Assembly (NCBI GenBank): GCA_021825225.1
Contig: JAKAIH010000058.1
Coordinates: forward strand, 1-10,003
From: Pseudomonadota bacterium
GTDB lineage: Bacteria; Pseudomonadota; Gammaproteobacteria; Burkholderiales; SG8-39
Reading direction: 5' to 3'
DNA length: 10,003 bases
Each line of letters starts with the position of its first letter. Within the stretch, counting starts at the first letter, position 1. Below the pieces are notes generated by a model. The model saw nothing but the letters and a program-made list of their open reading frames with translations, was not told where the DNA came from and did no database searches. The translations under genes were made by a program, and so were the position numbers. Positions 1-6,504 of this stretch are shown piece by piece.

Positions 1-174
1 GAAATCTTCCTTGCGTGCTCCGCATTCCGGACAAGTCCAGTTGATCGGCACATCCTCCCAGCGCGTGCCGGGGGCTATGCCTTCGTCGGGAACGCCGGCG
101 GCCTCATCGTAGATATAGCCGCAGATAAGGCACATCCAGGTCTTGAACTCGGTGCTGTTGGCTGCGGCTGTCAT
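1..174 (-). CDS. Rubredoxin (3' end cut by window edge)
   Basis: This is a small cytosolic one-electron carrier holding a single iron bound by four cysteines. The 58 codons visible encode both rubredoxin knuckles: CLICGY (Cys15, Cys18) and CPECGA (Cys48, Cys51). Between them lies the usual acidic and aromatic stretch (YIYDEAAG, then GIAPGTRWEDVP, then W46). Family members are about 53-65 residues, so only a few C-terminal residues and the stop are missing. The start is the ATG at 172-174, the only plausible one. An AAGGA sits almost against it, which is too close to be a good ribosome binding site. The gene is divergent from thiD across a short gap. Its redox partner cannot be told from the window. 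Identification is very secure; physiological role is not. Confidence 0.95.
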   Translation of the reverse strand, partial: MTAAANSTEFKTWMCLICGYIYDEAAGVPDEGIAPGTRWEDVPINWTCPECGARKEDF

Positions 175-252
175 ATCCTTGGGCTGGGTTTGGGTTAAAA
201 TAGCGCCGCATCTTACCTTGTTGCCATGCCTTGTTCCAGCGTGGCGCCCACC
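175..252. promoter_or_regulatory. Divergent rubredoxin/thiD intergenic region with possible -10 element
   Basis: This is the only non-coding DNA upstream of the thiD-thiE-hemL operon. It contains an AT-rich island, GGTTAAAATAGC at 194-205, in otherwise GC-rich sequence. TAAAAT at 196-201 is a reasonable -10 box for the plus strand, and its complement TATTTT could serve rubredoxin. No good -35 lies at 16-18 bp for either direction, so this is a tentative call. If transcription starts near 208, the thiD leader is only about 20-45 nt. That is far too short for a TPP riboswitch, and no THI-box-like sequence is visible. Confidence 0.35.
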
Positions 253-1086
253 ATGCCCACCTCCCTGCCGCCGATCGTCCTCAGCTTCGCCGCCACCGAT
301 CCCACCGGCGGTGCCGGTATCCAGGCGGATTTGCTGACGCTATCGAGCATGGGTTGCCACGCGCTTACCGTGGTTACCGCGATCACGGTGCAGGACACCG
401 CGGGGGTCGAGGACGTGTTGCCGATCGACGCCGACTGGGTCAGCGATCAGGCGCGCGTGCTGCTGGAAGACATGCCGGTGGCGGCGTTCAAGATCGGGCT
501 GGTGGGCAGCGTGGACAATTGCGCGGCCATCGCCGAGGTGGTGTCGGACTACCCCGACGTGCCGCTGATCCTGGATCCGGTGCTGGCCTCGGGCCGCGGC
601 GACGAAATGGCGACCGACGAAATGATCGAAGCCATGCGCGAAATGCTGATCCCGCAGACCACCATCATCACGCCCAACAGCCTCGAAGCGAGGCGCCTGG
701 CCGACGATGGCAGCGACGAGGAACGCTCGCTGGAGGATTGCGCCAAGCGCATCCTGGAGATGGGCTGCGAGTACGTGCTGATCACCGGCACGCACGAGAA
801 CACGCCGCAGGTGATCAACACGCTCTACGGCCAGCAGGGCGTGATTCGCAGCGACAGCTGGCAGCGCCTGCCCGGCAGCTATCACGGGTCCGGTTGCACC
901 CTGGCTTCGGCCATCGCCGCCACGCTCGCCAACGGCCTGGACGTACCGGAGGCGGTGCGCGAGGCGCAGGAATACACGTGGCAGACGCTGAACTCCGGTT
1001 TTCGTCCGGGCATGGGTCAGCATATTCCCGACCGTTTCTTCTGGGCGCGTGAAGCCGAGGACGAGGAGGGGAAAAATGAGGACTGA
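253..1086 (+). CDS. thiD: Hydroxymethylpyrimidine / phosphomethylpyrimidine kinase
   Basis: A cytosolic ribokinase-fold enzyme that phosphorylates HMP and then HMP-phosphate to HMP-diphosphate, the pyrimidine half of thiamine. From the ATG at 253 it is 277 residues, the usual length. Visible motifs are TDPTGGAGIQAD (15-26, substrate/nucleotide pocket), ITVQDT (44-49), KIGLVGS (80-86), DPVLASGRGDEM (108-119), TPNSLEA (140-146) and the anion-hole HGSGCTLASAIAA (211-223) with Cys215. An ATG at 226 would add nine residues (MPCSSVAPT) that look unlike the family N-terminus. Neither start has a clear Shine-Dalgarno, so 253 was chosen because the conserved sequence begins just after it. The N-terminal motif differs from the enterobacterial form (SGGAGIQAD), which I recall as normal for betaproteobacterial ThiD. 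First gene of an operon with thiE 3 bp downstream. Confidence 0.94.
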   Translation: MPTSLPPIVLSFAATDPTGGAGIQADLLTLSSMGCHALTVVTAITVQDTAGVEDVLPIDADWVSDQARVLLEDMPVAAFKIGLVGSVDNCAAIAEVVSDYPDVPLILDPVLASGRGDEMATDEMIEAMREMLIPQTTIITPNSLEARRLADDGSDEERSLEDCAKRILEMGCEYVLITGTHENTPQVINTLYGQQGVIRSDSWQRLPGSYHGSGCTLASAIAATLANGLDVPEAVREAQEYTWQTLNSGFRPGMGQHIPDRFFWAREAEDEEGKNED

Positions 1087-1089
1087 GGC

Positions 1090-1728
1090 GTGAAGCGCCA
1101 GCTTGCGGGGCTCTACGCGGTCACGCCGGACGAGCCGCGTACCGGCGTTCTGCTGCGCAAGGTCGGTGAAGCGCTCGCGGGCGGGGCCACGGCGCTGCAA
1201 TACCGCAACAAGACCGCCGCGTCCGAGTTGAAACGCGAGCAGGGCCGTGCACTGGCAGACTTGTGCCGCAAGGCGGGCGCAGCATTTATCGTCAACGACG
1301 ACGTTGCGCTCGCGCTGGAACTCGACGCCGATGGCGCACACCTCGGTGCGGACGACGGCGATCTTGTCGAAGCACGGCGGCGCCTGGGGCCAGGCAAGCT
1401 GCTCGGCGCTTCCTGTTACGACCGGATTGAACTGGCCGCGGCCGCGGTGCAGGCGGGCGTCGATTATCTGGCATTCGGCAGCGTGTTCAGCTCCGCCACC
1501 AAGCCTGGCGCGGTGCGCGCGCCGCTGGCTATTTTCGCCGAGGCGCGCCGGCGCTACACGCTGCCGCTGGTGGCGATCGGCGGCATAAACCTGCAAAATG
1601 CGCCCCAGGCGTTCGCCGCCGGGGCCGACGCCGTCGCCGTGATCAGCGACGTGTTTGACGCCGGCGACATCGCCGCGCGCGCGGCCGCATTTACCCGACT
1701 TTATCAACAACAGCGGATGCAGCAATGA
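1090..1728 (+). CDS. thiE: Thiamine-phosphate synthase
   Basis: A cytosolic TIM-barrel enzyme that joins HMP-diphosphate, the product of ThiD, to the thiazole phosphate to make thiamine monophosphate. The 212 residues show the family series: LYAVTPD (8-14), QYRNK (37-41, diphosphate binding), FIVNDD (66-71, including the Mg-binding Asp), HLGADD (84-89), GASCY (106-110), VFSSATKP (132-139, with Lys138) and VAIGGI (161-166), then GADAVAVIS in the C-terminal phosphate-binding region. Translation starts at GTG 1090. A GAGGA at 1078-1082, inside the end of thiD, lies 7 nt upstream and supports this start. The gap to thiD is 3 bp, and the stop overlaps the hemL start as ATGA, so the three genes are probably co-transcribed and translationally coupled. 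Nothing is missing from the active site. Confidence 0.95.
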   Translation: MKRQLAGLYAVTPDEPRTGVLLRKVGEALAGGATALQYRNKTAASELKREQGRALADLCRKAGAAFIVNDDVALALELDADGAHLGADDGDLVEARRRLGPGKLLGASCYDRIELAAAAVQAGVDYLAFGSVFSSATKPGAVRAPLAIFAEARRRYTLPLVAIGGINLQNAPQAFAAGADAVAVISDVFDAGDIAARAAAFTRLYQQQRMQQ

Positions 1729-3005
1729 GCAACGAGTCTTTGTTTGCCAGGGCCCAGCAGTTCATTCCCGCCGGGGTCAATTCCCCGGTGCGGGCGTTTC
1801 GCGCCGTGGGCGGCGCGCCGCGCTTCATCGCGCGCGCCAAGGGCGCGAGCATGTGGGACAGCGAAGGCCGATCCTACATCGATTACATCGGCTCCTGGGG
1901 AGCGATGGTGGTGGGCCATGCACACCCCGAGGTGGTGGCCGCAGTATGCGCGGCGGCCGAGAAGGGCCTGTCCTTCGGCGCGCCCACCGAAGCCGAAATC
2001 GAAATCGCCGAACTGCTGTGCAAGCTGCTGCCCGGCATGGACCTGGTGCGCCTGGTGAGTTCGGGCACCGAGGCCACGATGAGCGCGTTGCGCCTGGCGC
2101 GCGGCTATACCGGTCGCGATCGTGTGATCAAATTCGAAGGCTGCTATCACGGCCATGCCGACAGCCTGTTGGTGAAGGCCGGCTCGGGCGCGCTCACTTT
2201 CGGCCAGCCGAGTTCCTCCGGTGTGCCGTCCCAGGTTGCCGCGGATACGCTGGTGCTTGACTACAACGATATCGGGCAGCTGGAGCGCTGTTTCGCCGAG
2301 AGCGGGAAGGACATTGCCGCGGTGATCGTCGAGCCGGTGGTCGGCAATATGAACCTGATCGCGCCCAAACCTGAATTCCTGCGCGCCATGCGCGAGCTGT
2401 GCAGCAAACACGGCGCGGTTCTGATCCTGGACGAAGTAATGACGGGTTTCCGCGTGGGCCTGAGCTGTGCGCAGGGGCGTTACGGCATCCAGCCCGACCT
2501 CACCACGCTGGGCAAAGTCATCGGCGGCGGCATGCCGGTCGGCGCTTTCGGCGGACGGCGCGAAATCATGCAGAAGATCGCTCCGCTGGGGCCGGTCTAT
2601 CAGGCAGGCACGCTGTCGGGCAATCCGGTGGCAGTGGCAGCGGGCCTCGCGACCTTGAAGCTGGTACAGGCTCCCGGCTTCTACGAAAAATTGGCCGCGA
2701 ATACGCTGGTATTGACCGACGGTCTGGCGGCGGCGGCGAAGAAGCACGGCGTGGTGTTCTCGGCGCAGGCGGTCGGCGGCATGTTCGGCATCTATTTTCG
2801 CGCCGGCGTCCCGCAAAGCTTCGCCGAGGTGATGCAGTGCGACAAGGAAGCGTTCAATCGTTTCTTTCACGCCATGCTCGAGCGCGGCGTGCATTTCGCG
2901 CCTTCGGCCTACGAGGCGGGCTTCGTCTCCGCGGCACACAGCGCGCAGGACATCGCTGCAACCATCAGCGCTGCCGAGGCCGTATTCGCGGCCATGGGCA
3001 AGTAG
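1725..3005 (+). CDS. hemL: Glutamate-1-semialdehyde 2,1-aminomutase
   Basis: A PLP-dependent class III aminotransferase-fold enzyme that converts glutamate-1-semialdehyde to 5-aminolevulinate, the first committed tetrapyrrole precursor in the C5 pathway. It acts in the cytosol after glutamyl-tRNA reductase. The protein is 426 residues, the standard length. It begins with the typical [22 protein letters not shown] region and has [16 protein letters not shown] (111-126, PLP phosphate site), GCYHGHAD (139-146), [11 protein letters not shown] (233-243, Asp236 to the pyridine nitrogen) and [17 protein letters not shown] (261-277) with the Schiff-base lysine at 264. The ATG overlaps the thiE stop by 4 bp. 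The upstream ribosome binding site is weak, so coupling to thiE is likely. It closes the thiD-thiE-hemL operon and is convergent with mscL. Confidence 0.97.
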   Translation: MSNESLFARAQQFIPAGVNSPVRAFRAVGGAPRFIARAKGASMWDSEGRSYIDYIGSWGAMVVGHAHPEVVAAVCAAAEKGLSFGAPTEAEIEIAELLCKLLPGMDLVRLVSSGTEATMSALRLARGYTGRDRVIKFEGCYHGHADSLLVKAGSGALTFGQPSSSGVPSQVAADTLVLDYNDIGQLERCFAESGKDIAAVIVEPVVGNMNLIAPKPEFLRAMRELCSKHGAVLILDEVMTGFRVGLSCAQGRYGIQPDLTTLGKVIGGGMPVGAFGGRREIMQKIAPLGPVYQAGTLSGNPVAVAAGLATLKLVQAPGFYEKLAANTLVLTDGLAAAAKKHGVVFSAQAVGGMFGIYFRAGVPQSFAEVMQCDKEAFNRFFHAMLERGVHFAPSAYEAGFVSAAHSAQDIAATISAAEAVFAAMGK

Positions 3006-3017
3006 GGGCCAGCCCGA

Positions 3018-3043
3018 CCGCGGCAATCCCCGGAATGCCGCGG
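3018..3043. terminator. Possible bidirectional terminator hairpin between hemL and mscL
   Basis: CCGCGGCA at 3018-3025 is perfectly complementary to TGCCGCGG at 3036-3043, giving an 8-bp GC-rich stem with a 10-nt loop. It lies in the 45-bp gap between two convergent genes. No proper T-run follows on either strand (only TTT at 3049-3051 on the plus side). It is therefore either a weak or Rho-assisted terminator or a 3'-end stabilising structure. Confidence 0.4.
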
Positions 3044-3050
3044 CGGCCTT

Positions 3051-3476
3051 TCAGCGAGACTTCAGGTTGTCGCGGATTTCGCGCAGCAGCTTCACTTCCT
3101 CCGGCTCCGGCGGAGCGGGCGCAGGGACCGGCGGCTCGGCGCGCTTGAGCTTGTTGATCCAGCGCACCAGCATGAAAATGATGAACGCGAGGATGACGAA
3201 GTTGCTGGCGATGGTAAGAAAATTGCCATAGGCGAACACCGGCACCCCCGCTTTCTTCACCGCTTCGAGCGTCATTGCCGTGCCCGGCGGAATCTCCTTG
3301 AGCGCGAAGAAGTAGTTGGAAAAATCCAGGCCGCCAAGTATCCGGCCGATTACCGGCATGATCAAATCGTTTACCACGGAATCGACGATCTTGCCGAAAG
3401 CCGCGCCGATGATTACGCCTACGGCCAAGTCCATCACATTGCCCTTGAGTGCAAATTCCTTGAATTCCTTGAGCAT
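3051..3476 (-). CDS. mscL: Large-conductance mechanosensitive channel MscL
   Basis: An inner-membrane homopentameric channel that opens at high membrane tension to release solutes during hypo-osmotic shock. The product is 141 residues against 136 in E. coli. It begins with the N-terminal amphipathic helix [12 protein letters not shown], then TM1 (about 15-45, with [19 protein letters not shown], the pore-lining glycine/alanine pattern). A periplasmic loop follows (about 50-80), then TM2 (about 80-105, [17 protein letters not shown]). A proline-rich linker ([13 protein letters not shown]) leads to the C-terminal helix that forms the cytoplasmic bundle. The start at 3476 is chosen because MLKEFKEFA is the family N-terminus and AAGGAAA at 3484-3490 is a good ribosome binding site about 8-9 nt upstream. 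The open frame extends further upstream but carries no family sequence. A single-gene unit, divergent from the UMF1 transporter. Confidence 0.97.
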   Translation of the reverse strand: MLKEFKEFALKGNVMDLAVGVIIGAAFGKIVDSVVNDLIMPVIGRILGGLDFSNYFFALKEIPPGTAMTLEAVKKAGVPVFAYGNFLTIASNFVILAFIIFMLVRWINKLKRAEPPVPAPAPPEPEEVKLLREIRDNLKSR

Positions 3477-3594
3477 GATGTAGTTTCCTTTCCTGAAATA
3501 CGCGGTCATGAACCGCGGATGGTGCCCGCGCCTAGGGTCGATTCTAGCAGCCGGGTTATCATGGCAGCATCGCCTTTCAATAGGTGGCAATCCA
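3477..3594. promoter_or_regulatory. Divergent mscL / transporter intergenic region
   Basis: This 118-bp gap must carry the promoters of both flanking genes. On the minus strand, TAGAAT (plus positions 3541-3546) matches the -10 consensus at five of six bases and would give mscL a leader of about 58 nt; a poor -35 (CTGCCA) lies 15 bp upstream. The mscL leader would contain an inverted repeat, CGCGGT at 3501-3506 and ACCGCG at 3512-3517, with a 5-nt loop. For the plus strand no convincing promoter is seen. AGGTGG at 3582-3587 is the ribosome binding site of the transporter. Confidence 0.35.
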
Positions 3595-4911
3595 TTGGCT
3601 TCGAATTTGGCCGGAGTGCGTGCTGGCAGCGGACCTGAGCGGGGCGCGGGGCCGCGGGAAATCTGGGCCTGGGCGATGTACGATTTCGCCAACTCGGGTT
3701 ACACCACGGTGGTGCTCACGGCGATTTTCAACGCCTACTTCGTCGCGGTAGTGGCGGCCGGCGCGCCTTGGGCGACTTTCGCCTGGACCGCAGCCCTGTC
3801 ACTGTCCTACGCCTTGGTGATCGTCACTGCGCCGGTAATCGGCGCCTACGCCGATCTGCGCGCGAACAAGAAGCGGCTGCTGCTTGTTTCCACCGTTGGC
3901 TGCGTGCTCGGCACCGCGGCCTTGGCCCTGGCCGGCCCGGGCGATCTCGCGACTGCCGTGATCTGCGTGATCGTATCGAATTTTTTCTTTTGCACCGGCT
4001 GCGATCTTATCGCCGCCTTCCTGCCCGAACTGGCGCGCGGCAGGGACCTGGGCAAGGTGTCGGGATGGGGCTGGAGCCTGGGCTATATCGGCGGCTTGAT
4101 CACCCTCGGCGTCTGCCTTGCTTACGTGTCCTGGGCGCAGGCCTCAGGTCAAACGGCGGCGCAATTCGTGCCGGTGACCATGCTCATCACTGCGGCGCTG
4201 TTCGCCTTGGCCAGCCTCCCTACCTTCGCTTTGTTGCGCGAGCGCGCCTTGCCGCAGCCGTGGCCGCCGGGCGCCTCCGTGGCGGCTGCGGCATTCGCGC
4301 GGCTTGCCGATACCCTGCGCCATGCGGCTGCCTACCAGGACCTGCGCCGCTTCCTGTGGTGCATCGTGTTCTATCAAGCGGGAGTGCAGACGGTCATTAC
4401 GCTCGCCGCGATTTACGCCGAACAGGCGATGGGCTTCAACACCCGCGATACGCTCGTCCTGGTGCTCGCGGTCAATGTCACTGCCGCGCTGGGGGCGTTC
4501 TTCCTCGGCAATGTGCAGGATCGCATCGGCCACGTCCCTACCATCGCGCTCACGCTCGCCGGCTGGATCGCGACCGTGTTGATTGCCTGGGCGGCCGACA
4601 CGCGGCCGCTGTTCTGGGCCGCGGCCAACCTCGCCGGCCTGTGCCTCGGAGCGTCCCAGTCCGCCGGGCGTGCGCTGGTGGGCTATCTGAGCCCCAAGGC
4701 CCGTCGCGCCGAATTCTTCGGCCTGTGGGGGTTGGCGACAAATCTGTCTTCCATCCTTGGACCCATCACCTATGGCGCGGTAAGCTGGATATCGCAAGGC
4801 AATCACCGCCTTGCCATGCTGATTACGGGCGCCTTCTTCGTGCTCGGGCTGTTGATCCTGCACGGCATCGATGCGCGCCGCGGCCGGCGCGCTGCGCTGA
4901 AGGGCGCTTGA
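3595..4911 (+). CDS. UMF1/Atg22-like major facilitator transporter
   Basis: A polytopic inner-membrane protein of the major facilitator superfamily, UMF1 group (related to yeast Atg22). The substrate is unknown for most bacterial members. From TTG 3595 it has 438 residues and about 12 hydrophobic segments. Group signatures are [19 protein letters not shown] (22-40), the motif-A loop [12 protein letters not shown] (83-94), [12 protein letters not shown] (156-167), a second-half motif-A copy [11 protein letters not shown], and the late [14 protein letters not shown] followed by EFFGLWGL and ILGPITYG. The frame is open from an ATG at 3508, but the extra 29 residues are not family-like and lack a ribosome binding site. 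TTG 3595 has AGGTGG 7 nt upstream and leaves a short N-tail before the first helix; GTG 3616 is a weaker alternative. Family is secure; start and substrate are not. Confidence 0.88.
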   Translation: MASNLAGVRAGSGPERGAGPREIWAWAMYDFANSGYTTVVLTAIFNAYFVAVVAAGAPWATFAWTAALSLSYALVIVTAPVIGAYADLRANKKRLLLVSTVGCVLGTAALALAGPGDLATAVICVIVSNFFFCTGCDLIAAFLPELARGRDLGKVSGWGWSLGYIGGLITLGVCLAYVSWAQASGQTAAQFVPVTMLITAALFALASLPTFALLRERALPQPWPPGASVAAAAFARLADTLRHAAAYQDLRRFLWCIVFYQAGVQTVITLAAIYAEQAMGFNTRDTLVLVLAVNVTAALGAFFLGNVQDRIGHVPTIALTLAGWIATVLIAWAADTRPLFWAAANLAGLCLGASQSAGRALVGYLSPKARRAEFFGLWGLATNLSSILGPITYGAVSWISQGNHRLAMLITGAFFVLGLLILHGIDARRGRRAALKGA

Positions 4912-4922
4912 GCAGCGGTATC

Positions 4923-4953
4923 GCGGCATGGGCGCATCGCCGCATGGCGCCGC
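4923..4953. terminator. Compound hairpin between convergent transporter and mtgA genes
   Basis: The 45-bp gap holds an almost fully paired structure. GCGGC (4923-4927) pairs with GCCGC (4949-4953), ATG (4928-4930) with CAT (4943-4945), and GGCG (4931-4934) with CGCC (4938-4941) around a CAT loop. A GGC bulge and a single G bulge lie on the right arm. There is no T-run on either side, so it is not a classical intrinsic terminator. It may end or protect both 3' ends. Confidence 0.4.
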
Positions 4954-4956
4954 CGG

Positions 4957-5676
4957 CTAAGGAAGCTGGGCCGAAGGCATGCGCGCGCGTATGGTTGCGC
5001 TGTAACGCTGCAGGAATTCAGAGTTGCGGTTGCGTTCGTAATAAAGCGGCCGCGGCAACATGGCGGCGAGGTGCGCCGCCTGCTCCGCATTCAAGCTGGC
5101 TGCGCTGGTGTTGAAGTAATGCCGTGCCGCGGCTTCGGCGCCGAATACGCCCTCACCCCACTCGGCGACGTTCAGGTAAATCTCGAATATGCGTTCCTTG
5201 GTCATCAGCATTTCCAGCATCGAGGTGATGACGGCCTCCTCGCCCTTGCGCCACAGGTTCTTCTCACCGGAGAGAAACAAGTTCTTGGCCAGTTGCTGGC
5301 TGATGGTGGAGCCGCCAGCGACCACCCGCCCCCTCCTTTGGTTCTTTTCCATCGCCTTCTGTATGCCTTCCCAATCGAAGCCGTCGTGTTCGGAAAACTT
5401 CGCATCTTCGGCCACGATCACCGCGCGCTTCAATTGCTCGGAGATGCGCCCGTAGCTTGCCCAGCGCTGCTGCAGGTGTGCATTGGGGCTTTTTTCGCGC
5501 ATGCGCTCCAGCCGCGCCTGCATGAAACTGGTGTTGCCGGGGTTGTGTCCCACCCAGTACCAGATGTGCAGCGCGAACCAGCCCTGATAGAGCAGCAGGG
5601 CAATGAACAATACACCCAGGGTGTAGCAGAACGCCTTCCACAGCGCCGCCAACGCCCGCCTGATCGCCTTAAGCAT
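4957..5676 (-). CDS. mtgA: Monofunctional biosynthetic peptidoglycan transglycosylase
   Basis: A membrane-anchored GT51 glycosyltransferase that polymerises lipid II into glycan strands on the periplasmic face, without the penicillin-binding transpeptidase domain. From ATG 5676 it has 239 residues, typical of MtgA. An N-terminal membrane anchor lies at about 16-36, followed by GT51 motif 1 EDAKFSEHDGFD (90-101) with catalytic Glu90. Motif 2 is GGSTISQQLAKNLFL (121-135), then RKGEE (143-147), and KERIFEIYLNVAEWG (160-174). The frame stays open upstream but that part overlaps aroE and is not family-like. The ATG overlaps the aroE stop by 8 bp, so it is the last gene of the block and probably depends on coupled translation, since no clear ribosome binding site is seen. 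Convergent with the transporter gene. Confidence 0.95.
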   Translation of the reverse strand: MLKAIRRALAALWKAFCYTLGVLFIALLLYQGWFALHIWYWVGHNPGNTSFMQARLERMREKSPNAHLQQRWASYGRISEQLKRAVIVAEDAKFSEHDGFDWEGIQKAMEKNQRRGRVVAGGSTISQQLAKNLFLSGEKNLWRKGEEAVITSMLEMLMTKERIFEIYLNVAEWGEGVFGAEAAARHYFNTSAASLNAEQAAHLAAMLPRPLYYERNRNSEFLQRYSATIRARMPSAQLP

Positions 5677-6487
5677 CTTGCGGCTGCCGCAACAGCTGCA
5701 GCACCGGGGCGCTGTCCGGTCGTATCCCGCGCCAAATAAAGAACGATACCGCCGCCTGTTCCACCAGCATACCCAGGCCGTCGGCGAGTTGCCCTGCCCC
5801 CTGGTCTCGGGCAAATGCGAGGAAGGGGGTTTCGTTCCTCCCGTACATCATGTCGTAAGCCAGCGCGCCGTGCGCGAACACCCCGGGCGGCAGCGGCGGC
5901 AACTCGCCCGCGAGGCTGGCCGAGGTGGCGTTGATGACGAGGTCGAATTGTCCGTCGGCGAGCGCGTCATAGCTGCGAGCCTCGATTGCGCCGCGAAAGT
6001 CTTCGGCCAGCTGCCGCGCTTTGTCCGGCGTGCGGTTGGCGAGCACGAATTGCGCCGGCTTTTGCTGGAGCAGCGGTTCGATCACGCCGCGCGCCGCCCC
6101 GCCTGAGCCGAGCAGGAGAACGCGCTGCCCGGCGAGCGCAAAGCCGAGATTGTGCAGCAGGTCGTTCACCAGTCCCGCCCCGTCGGTGTTGTCGCCGAAA
6201 ACCGTATTGCCATCGAACTTCAGCGTGTTCACCGCCTGCGCCGCGCGCGCGCCCGCGGATAGCACGGTGGCGTAGCGGAATGCCTCGCCTTTGAACGGCA
6301 GCGTGACATTGAGGCCGCGCCCGCCGCGTTCGCGGAATGCATTGGCAGTCGCCACAAACGCGTCCTTGGGCGCGAGCAGCCTTGTGTACACCAGATCCTG
6401 CCCGGTCTGGCGCGCGAATGCGGCGTGAATCAGCGGCGATTTGCTGTGCGCCACCGGGTTGCCGATAACGGCGTATTGGTCCGCCAT
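5669..6487 (-). CDS. aroE: Shikimate dehydrogenase
   Basis: A cytosolic NADP-dependent enzyme reducing 3-dehydroshikimate to shikimate on the route to chorismate and aromatic amino acids. It has 272 residues, the same as the E. coli enzyme. Visible are the shikimate-binding GNPVAHSKSP (9-18), NVTLPFK (60-66) with catalytic Lys66, and NT/D at GDNTDG (98-103) with catalytic Asp102. The NADP glycine loop is GSGGAARGV (127-135), with NRT (151-153) contacting the adenosine phosphate. The late G-x-x-M-L-x-x-Q helix is present in altered form as GLGMLVEQAA. Starts at ATG 6487, 9 bp after the tonB-like stop, and overlaps mtgA by 8 bp. The nearest purine-rich ribosome site (GGAGAG) lies inside the end of the upstream gene. 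All key residues are intact. Confidence 0.97.
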   Translation of the reverse strand: MADQYAVIGNPVAHSKSPLIHAAFARQTGQDLVYTRLLAPKDAFVATANAFRERGGRGLNVTLPFKGEAFRYATVLSAGARAAQAVNTLKFDGNTVFGDNTDGAGLVNDLLHNLGFALAGQRVLLLGSGGAARGVIEPLLQQKPAQFVLANRTPDKARQLAEDFRGAIEARSYDALADGQFDLVINATSASLAGELPPLPPGVFAHGALAYDMMYGRNETPFLAFARDQGAGQLADGLGMLVEQAAVSFFIWRGIRPDSAPVLQLLRQPQDA

Positions 6488-6504
6488 GGCGAGAGGCTAC
6501 TCTC
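6488..6504 (-). promoter_or_regulatory. Small hairpin spanning the tonB-like stop and aroE ribosome binding site
   Basis: On the minus strand GAGAG (plus 6500-6504), loop TAGC (6496-6499) and CTCTC (6491-6495) form a 5-bp stem. It contains the UAG stop of the upstream gene in its loop, and its left arm is part of the only purine-rich GGAGAG upstream of aroE. Ribosomes reaching the upstream stop would melt it, which suggests translational coupling. The stem is short, so confidence is low. Confidence 0.3.

Noticed and set aside
179..201. TTGGGC at 179 as a -35 for the TAAAAT at 196
   Set aside because: The spacer is only 11 bp, too short for a sigma-70 promoter.
226..252. Upstream ATG at 226 as the thiD start
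   Set aside because: The nine extra residues do not look like the family and no ribosome binding site favours it over 253, though it cannot be excluded.
340..1725. Long open frame of 461 codons on the minus strand opposite thiD-thiE
   Set aside because: It is antisense to two clear genes, is Arg/His/Gln-rich and low in recognisable motifs, and results from high GC at third codon positions.
1704..3026. Open frame of 440 codons on the minus strand opposite hemL
   Set aside because: It mirrors hemL with no family-like sequence; GC-driven antisense frame.
3768..5114. Open frame of 448 codons on the plus strand overlapping the transporter
   Set aside because: It is an Arg/Gly/His-rich frameshifted reading of the transporter gene that continues into mtgA antisense; no domain seen.
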